From Paragorgia papillata (Eukaryota; Cnidaria; Anthozoa; Scleralcyonacea; Coralliidae): a DNA stretch of 64,000 nucleotides. Position numbers and translations under genes: made by a program. A model generated the notes under the pieces. The model was not told the DNA's origin and ran no database searches. It saw only the letters and a list, made by a program, of their open reading frames with translations. The stretch spans positions 3,619,501 to 3,683,500 of the forward strand of contig JAWNZC010000322.1 in the NCBI GenBank assembly GCA_035771165.1, read 5' to 3'. Shown piece by piece: positions 48,901 through 57,900 of the stretch; position 1 is the first letter of the stretch, and each line of letters starts with the position of its first letter.

Positions 48901-51900
48901 TACGTGGTCATACCTTTTTTCATTTCTTCCCAAACTTCTAACTCAATATTTCTATAACCATCAGGATCAACTGATCTCATTATTTCCCAATGCAATTTAG
49001 AACTATTCGGAGAACAAGGTGACGTCACAGGTGACTGGTCCACATAAAATTCAGTGGAACCTTTCTGATTCTTCATGGAAGTTTTCCCTGTTTGTAAATC
49101 AGAAGGAAAAGAGAATATAAACTCTTCGAAAAATTAAAAAATTATCTACTATCGTACTTAAAAGCAATAAGATTGTCAGCATGCAATACAAAACCGTCAT
49201 ATATATTGTATACACCCGTTAGATAAGCAACAATGTGAGCTTCTTCCTTTTAACAAGTAAAATTATGGCCTTAGATAGAGTAAAACAATTAAAGAAATTG
49301 TTTTGGCCAACTCATGCAAAAATATAATGACTTGTTAACCTATTGCCCATGCCTAGGCTGTGTGGTGGTTCTCTATATGACAAGTAAAATCATCTGGTGT
49401 TAGAGTAAAATAGTGCATGAAGAGGTCGTTTTTGACCGGTGCATCTAAGTAGCCAGGGGCTTATAGTTTTATCCAACAATATAAAATGCGTAAAACCTTG
49501 TTTTCTGCTCTTCACTGTAGTCCAGCCTTCCTCATCTTCTTCACCATTTTCACTGGCATAACCATTGACCAAACTATGCTCAGCAGAATCACTCTCAGTT
49601 TGTTTTTCGACTTGTTCAGTTTTATTTACTAATTCTGTAACTGCCAACTTTGGAAACACTTTTCTGTAAAGCACATCAAATACAATTGCTGTGCAAAAAA
49701 TAAGACAAAAGGAGAATATATATGACAAAATATATGACAAAGGCCAGTCCAGTACAAAAACAATATATCAAAGCAAACATAAAATGTGGAAAACTATAAA
49801 GCAATTTAGTATAATTTCAGAGGTGAATTCAAAGATTGATTCTTGAGACGATTGCATCACAAGAAATTGTTCTTCAAAAGTAGTTTTAGAGAAGGGACTG
49901 GTACTTATTCGAGACTGCACTGACTTTACTCGTTTCAGTCTCTCCTCGGAGTTGTCATTTTGAAGTATAAGATTTTAAAATTTGTCGATTTATTGAACTG
50001 TTGATTTTTTTTTTCAAAATGGGGTCTATAGTTTTTGAAGCAAACAAAGGAGCATAATACTGAACAAATTTATTATTGAGACGCTGTACACATCAAATAC
50101 CGTAAAAACAAAACTTTGTAAAGGTGAGGAAGTATATTTTCCATAATTCGTCGTATTTTGTAGTAAGTTTTGGTCGTAGCGATGTTTTCGAAAACTTCGT
50201 CATGAGTGAAGAACATATTGAACATGAAATAACTGCAAAAAAGCCGTAACACAGTAGTCAAAACACCAGAATAAAAGTCCTTTCAGCATATATTTTGAAT
50301 GTATGTTCAAGTTCAGTTCCAAAGTAGAATGTTGTTTACGTTTTTTTTTAGACATTACCAGAAATTTGGGACAAGATGGCGTCGCGCGGGCGCATATAGG
50401 CCATTAAACATGACGGCCAAATCGTATAAGGAATAATACAGTAAAATCGTAAATTTTAAAATTTATCCTACTAAGGACATAGACTTCTCGGTTGCGGAGC
50501 TCGATTCCTGTTAAGAGTTAAGTAAGGAAACGTTATAACAAAAAATGTTCGCTTACCGAAATACACAGCCGGTTCCCAACATCGATTTATTTACGCTGCT
50601 TATTTGACTCATTCTGTTATGTAAGCCATAGTAATCCTGCTAAACATGCGATACAAATCTGCCAAATACACCACTTTCCTTGCGAACGATGCAAAGTGCG
50701 GAGCTTGCTATGTATTTAGCAATGTTCGAACTGCTAATATAACTCGTCAATATCTCCGTATCTAACAACATTGCGGTTCCCAAAGCCTTTAAACTTTCTT
50801 GGTTTTACAGTGTGTTTGAGCAATACACCAAATCGTAGTTTTATTTAGGCCCACATGCAAATTAGTTTCCTTTTCAATTTGGGCCCCTATGCAAATTACA
50901 TCGTGTCTATTAAAGCATAACGGGAAGATAACATAGGCTGGGACTATTTTTTCATGTTTTGAGTTCATTATTTTTAGACACTACGTTTAGGATTATTGTC
51001 AAGAATAATTGAGAAGCAAATTTTATCCTTATAGAATACCTAAGCATTAAAAGGTTTCTGAAATCAGAAATGTTATGTTTACTGCGGCTGCTTCAGCCTC
51101 ATGTTATAAACGAACTACGTTTTATCCCGACTCAGATTGTATGCACATGCAGTCGAAACTCCGATTTCGTCTATCAGCAGGAGGCCGTTATGTCTAAACG
51201 TGGAGTTGAGCTGCGAGAAGGACAAACGACGAAGCCACGGAGGTCTCTTCTCTTTCGAGCAGCCTGCAGCCATGTTTGTTTACTTTGAAAGCAGAGGCGA
51301 TCTTTGTTCTTAGCAGCCGTTTGCATTTTCGCAAAATATTTACTGTATGTTATTATCATGGGAGTAACCACTGGCTACGAACGTGGCCGCAAAATGTCCC
51401 AAATTTCTGGTAATGGAACTATTCACTGACAAAGACTGTGGCCTGCTAGCATCGTCTGCGAATAGACAGAATCACTACTGTTAAAATGAAAGATAGTTGT
51501 TTGTTTCAACTTTACTGGTTTTTCATCGATCTCTGAAATTATAATAAAACAATTAGTTACGCCAGTCTCGGTAACTATCAGTGTATTTACCTCGCCGCTT
51601 CGAGGCTCAGTAAATATTCACCGACTTTGGCGACTAATTGTTAAATAGAACTAGCAACTATCAATTACATTATTAAATAAATTATTATTATCAATTATCA
51701 AGAAGATACATTATTTTATGTACAATTAGCTCAAACTTTCAAGATTTTTCTTGTTTCAAATTGAAAGATTTTTTTACACAAAATGAAGTTCAAAGACTTC
51801 CTTTCAAAATGTACAGGGTGTCCCCCAAAAAAGGCCACCCCCATCCGTTTATATCACGCCGAAAGCCCATCACTCCTTCTTTGTTGTCTGAAAGTTTCAG

Positions 51901-54900
51901 AGCTAAATAGTTATCTACTCGCTTCCTGGAGTCATTTAAAGAGGCAACATCAAAATTTGAACTTGACCAAATTATGCAAATTCTCTATGCTACCTACAGA
52001 TTTGGAAAAACAAAGGGTGCCCCCAAACGAATGTCGCCCATCCCGTTTTTGACCACAACCTTGTTTGAGTGCGGAATACAAGTTTGAATACATATGCATG
52101 TGAAAACTGACCACAGGGGAATAAAGTTTGATTCCAAATGAAGCAATGCGGCATCAAATCATGAGGGGTTCCTTGGGGTAATAACAATGCTCATGAGAGT
52201 TCCATGCACATGTTTGCCATGTAGGCAGAAGTGCACTTTACTTCATCCGTCTTAAGATGGTTGGACAACAATTCAACCCCGAGGAAAGAGCATTCATGGT
52301 ACTTTCCTATCATGAAACAAGAAGCCCAACAAGGACAAGGGAAGCCTTTAGGAGAAGATTTCCAAATCTTGACGCAGCAAACATAATTTGGACAAGTTCA
52401 AATTTTGATGTTGTCTCTTTAAATGACTACAGGAAGCGAGTATTCTCTGAAAATTTGCTGAAAATTTCAGACAACAAAGAAGGAGGGATGGACTTTCGGC
52501 GTGACATAAAAATGTACTTCTTGTACCATAATTAAAGAAGGTGCACCTCATAAATGGATGGGGGGCATTTTTTGGGGGGACACCCTGTATATATATAATA
52601 GAATTTTAAATAAACACCCATGTGTAAATATGGGTCGTCCTTATGAAAGTTTCATATGATTTTCATATATGGAATCGGAACATTTTCACGATGAAATTTG
52701 ATAAAAAAAATTCATTTCAATATGTTAACTTTATTATTTCATATATGGAAATCTGTTTCACCTATATAAAAAATCAACATATAAAATTACTTTCAATTTC
52801 ATACGTAAAATCAATTTCATATGTGAAATATCTTTTCACACATGAGGAAAAATTTTCAATGCACATATAAAATGTTTCATTTCACATCCAAAATCCATGT
52901 TCATACGTGAAATGACATATGAAATTTTCATAAGGACAGACACATCAAGTTGATATTAATAACATTGTCCAAGCGAAGTTTAACGAAGACAGCTGTGCTC
53001 TTACATTGACATAAAGCAAGATTCTTCTTATGGGAAAACTGATAAATGCTGTCATAGTGATTCCCATTTGAATAACAAAGCATGATCTAAAAAAAGCATT
53101 AAATGCATTTCAAGTAACTTGAGCATACAGTACTTATGGTGTAGAATGCTGACCAAAACAAAACAAAACCTTGAAAATACCGTCTTATCATAATTATTCT
53201 CTGTAGCTTTTATTGGAGGAGCACCGATAGCTTGATAAACCAAAAAATCACACCTAAAATAGAGCAAACAGCTTTCAGTTGTAATCCAGAGATGATAAAA
53301 GTGAAGTACAAGGGCATACAAGCACTTCAATAAGCACTTTCAGTTTTTCACAGCCTAATCAAAGAACACATAACCTTAAGTAGTTTGGCATTGAAGTGCC
53401 GACACATATTATGGCTATGTATTGATTTATTCTACTTAACAAATTCCATTTAAACATTCAGGGTTCGTACAGGTGAAGAATGAAAAACGTCAAGAGCATT
53501 CCAAGGACTTTCAAGGCCGTGGCCAATGAAAATCATTTCCTGTTTCGTAGTTATTAGACGTGTGTCAAAAAATTACTGAAGTAAATAAAGCATTTCAAAA
53601 AAAACTAACCAAATCGGACCTCAAAAAACGCATTGCCAATGAACAATGTATAATGTAAAAATACACCTGAATTTATTTTTCAAGTGATTTTCATTGTGTT
53701 TTTTTTGGTGAAAAAGTCATTTCAAGTGTCATTGCCGTAGAGTTATGTTATCTGCACGTAATGTGCACCTATTTTTAACGATCCTGTCCAAAAATGCAAA
53801 TCTGGCCTGCGCAAATAAAAATTAGCTTTAAATAGCTTCAACCAAATCAAATTTCTGAAGTCATTTGTGGTGAAAGATAAAAAATATAAAATTTGAGCTC
53901 TAGCTTACGAATCAAAGTTTTGACGCATGGAGGATACTATGGAAATCAATATATAGAGACAACAATGTAGATATACTACCGTAACCTGGCCTCGTACCCA
54001 GGTATTGCAAGAAAACCAACAAGAGCGCGCAAGGGTGCTTGGGAAATATGCAGGAAATGAACGCATGGCAGAAAACGAACACATCACTGGCTTTTTACCT
54101 CAAATTATGAATAACGAGTAAATAGTGACCGAAATTACGTAGTGTTTTTGACCGGAAGTAAAATTTTCTTTCAAGAGCCATTTACCCGAAATCGTTCTTT
54201 GCTACAACGGGAAATTTTAAAGAGTTGCAACTTAAAGCATAGATGGAAGGGGAACTGGATAGGAAACTTACGAAACCGGAAACGATGTTTGCACAACTTG
54301 CTATGGTAATTATACATTTATAAGCAGCTAATGCACGTAAGGGGTGGTCCCACATGACCAGGATCAGCTGTTGCTGAAATTAAACAATAGTGTAATATCA
54401 TTTAAGTTCAGCAGTGTCTGATTTTAGCCATGTGATAAGTGTATAATTACCATAGCAAGTTCTGCAAACATCGTTTCCGGTTTCGTAACATCGTTTTAAG
54501 TTTCCTAGTATCCAGTTCCCCTCCATTATCTATGCTTAAAGGGAATTTGTTCAATTTTCTTCAAATCTTCAAAGATGATAGATAGATAGATCTCCCACAA
54601 TATGATGCGTCTACTTCAGGCATGTTTCTGCAAATTTACAGAATGTTGTATAACTTTTCACTAGAATCAAATATCGAAAAACCTCGACACGGGTTTTTCG
54701 CGCTTTGTATTCTATTTGCGTTTCCATATGGAAACAGAAAATGTTTTCTATTTCTTAAACATAACTTCAATATACAGAAAAATCGTAAAATGTAACTTTC
54801 AGGTTTTTAAAAATACTTTTTCAATGCCCAAGATACAGTAGAAATTTCAGTGCAAGAAGTGGAACTTATTGGACTGCTTTATACACTCATGTATGTCACA

Positions 54901-57900
54901 TGTACTATGAATGAATCATACTGTAAGTGCATAATTATGAAGAAATGTGCATCGGTAGTAACACATTTAACATACTTGTACATAAGAGAAAGAGCATGGA
55001 TTTCAACTTGTCCTGCCCATTCCTGCAAAAGAAAATCAAAACATACAGTGAGGAACTATTTAGGAATGGTAGCTCTTAAATATCACTCTTGCATATAGTA
55101 TATTATAAAATAGGTTGCGTCTTACGCACGCTGTGATTGGTCAATTACCGTGTTTATATCAGGCTATGTAAACACGGTTGTGATGTCACAGCACATTTTT
55201 TAGCCTTATTTCATAAAAGAAATAGAAAATGGATGCCCTGTGTTTATATAACCTGATGCAAACACTCGAGTGAGTTGGGAGAATTCGAAAGTACTTATGT
55301 AAACCCTCGCCTACGGCTCGGGTTCACATAAACTTTCGAATTCTCCCAACTCACTCTCGTGTTTGCATCAGGCTATATAAACACGGGCGGCCATTTTCTA
55401 TTTCTTAAGTAATAGTATACAGGCGGTAGACTTTAATATACAAAATATGTACAATTGTACATAAACATATTGGATATTATTATATGGAGAAGAGTATTTT
55501 ACTAGCAACTAAAACACTCGTAGAATCCATATTTCACTACATCCGGGAACCGAGTGGCGTATTTATCGTATGTAACGCTCGCGAGTGACATATCGACAAG
55601 TCAAAATTTACGCCTCACGGTTGCTCAAAGATATGGATTTTATGTTCTCGTGGCAAGAGCAATATCTCACGAGTGAGCGCACAACCGTGTAATATCCCCT
55701 TTTTATATCACTGTACAGTGCGATTTACTCACTTTCTGACTTCTTAAATTGAATAAATGATGATCGAAAGGCCCCTCCACAAACTAAAAAACATAAGACA
55801 AATAAAATATATTATGTAACGCCATATCATTTGTACTAGCGTACATGCATACAGCAAGACATTGAAATAATGCTTATATAACAAGTACAGTACAGCAAAA
55901 AAATAATAAGAGCAGCCTTGCATGTGACTGGTTCAACATGCACGCGCAACCTTAAAATTGTTTTCCTTGCCTAAATTAAAATCTTTCATTGTATAGTTTT
56001 CTTAATTGCTTCACCTTCACGCCATACCGTTCGCAATATACTGTGCAATTGAAAATCATAAGTCTAAAGTCTCAATATTATTTCTTCTCTCGAAGTATGA
56101 ATAAAGTATGAAGTGATAAGTTTCACAATTTCTCAGCGACTGCCTTCTTTCTCAACTCCACCACTGGTACAGCATCACAATGTGTCTCTTCTTTTAGGCC
56201 TAAGTGATTGATCTGGGAATCCTCACCATCGGAAAGTCGCAAACTCCTGTGAGCCGTGACCTAGTAGTCGTGTCTGCAGATGAACTGATGACGGTTTCTC
56301 CGACGAGTAAATCGATGGCGACCTGTGGCTTTCCTTCCAAAAAAAGCAGTAGTCAGTAAGAAATTTAATTTTTAGTGGAAATTTAATTGTTGTATCTGTC
56401 GATTTTAATATACTCAAACGGCATATTCGAATCTGCTGTCCTCGAATCCTCGTTGACTTTGAGGTTGTACTTTAATACAAATATTCGATCAACAACAATT
56501 CTTCGATCGACAAACATTTATATAGATCAGCACTGAAGACTTTGACTTTGTATATTTCTAAACTTTTTAAATTACATTCGGAAACTCCAGATTTGTACGA
56601 TTTGGTTATTCTTGAGTGCCTAAATAGTTCGCTGAATAGTTTTACATACGCAAGCCAACTATACGTACGCTGTTTATCAGTGCCTCTACCGCGCCCCCTG
56701 GTGCAGTGTGAGTCACTCATCAAAATATTCCAAAATTATTGGTGTCACGTGACCAGCCTTTGCCTATGGTCTCTGCTCCGCCATTTTGAGAAGGCCCTGG
56801 GTACGAGGTTGGTGCCAGGTTAGAACACTTGTACCGCTTTAACATACGTAAATTTCATTGGGGTACTTTATGGTGTTTATTGTGAGGGCTATACAGTATA
56901 TGTTTTGCAATCGCCTCTTCCTTTCAAAATGTCTTTCCTATCTATTTACGACACAATGTCGCTCCTTTATTCACACTTGAAAATTGGTTTATGTTTTGTC
57001 AAAATTAATTAAAAAAAACCAAAGTAATTTGACCTTGAATGGAATTCAAGATGTTGATTTTAGAGACCATTTCATTTGGAAAGTTTTCGCAGTCGAGGTC
57101 GAGAAAAGCGAACCGGAAGCGTGGAATTTTTAGTCCGACCCAATCATCATCCGTAACACACCTGCCACAAGGGGGGACATGCCCGTTTCCCCGCCCACTA
57201 TATGTCCGCCCAGATAGCAATGGTGCTGTATGTTATAACTTTTGCTCTTCCATTGTCAAAATATGTTGGGGTTATCTATTTTGAATGTAGTGCCACAATT
57301 TCCTCCCAGGTTGTCCATTCCCCCTGCATTTCTTGCGAATTCTGCAACAGAATAACAACTTGGGGAATGTCGTTTGGAACAACGTTTCATAATACTCGGC
57401 AACACGATAGACTCCGTGCTTGTCTGACTGTGCTTCTTTAAATATTATTTGGGAGATTTCCTGTTGGTTGATATCACTCCATCTTTTACTGTTGAAGCCA
57501 ATAGTATAACAGTATTCTTCAAACCTTTGTTCTTCAACGACGACATCTTTACTAGGCAGGCTTTTAGCCAGAATAAAAAGTGGACAGCTTTGGACGCCCA
57601 AAATTTAAAAAATAAAGGAGCTTCAATAGCTACTCTCAATCAATGATTTGCCTAAGATATAGATTTTTACGAAAAGTAGCTTATCAATATCACTAAATCA
57701 ACAGTCATCGCAATTTAATGCATGACATAATGACAACACAAACTTGCAAAGTCGAGAATGTTTGAAAAAGTGTGAGTGAATCTGGCATTTTATTTTTCTC
57801 AGGTCCGTAACTGCAGGTCCGTAACAAAAATGCCGGCTTCTGATTGGCTAAATACGAGGTCCGTATCACACAAGTACGGACCTCTCGTTTTTCCCGCCAA

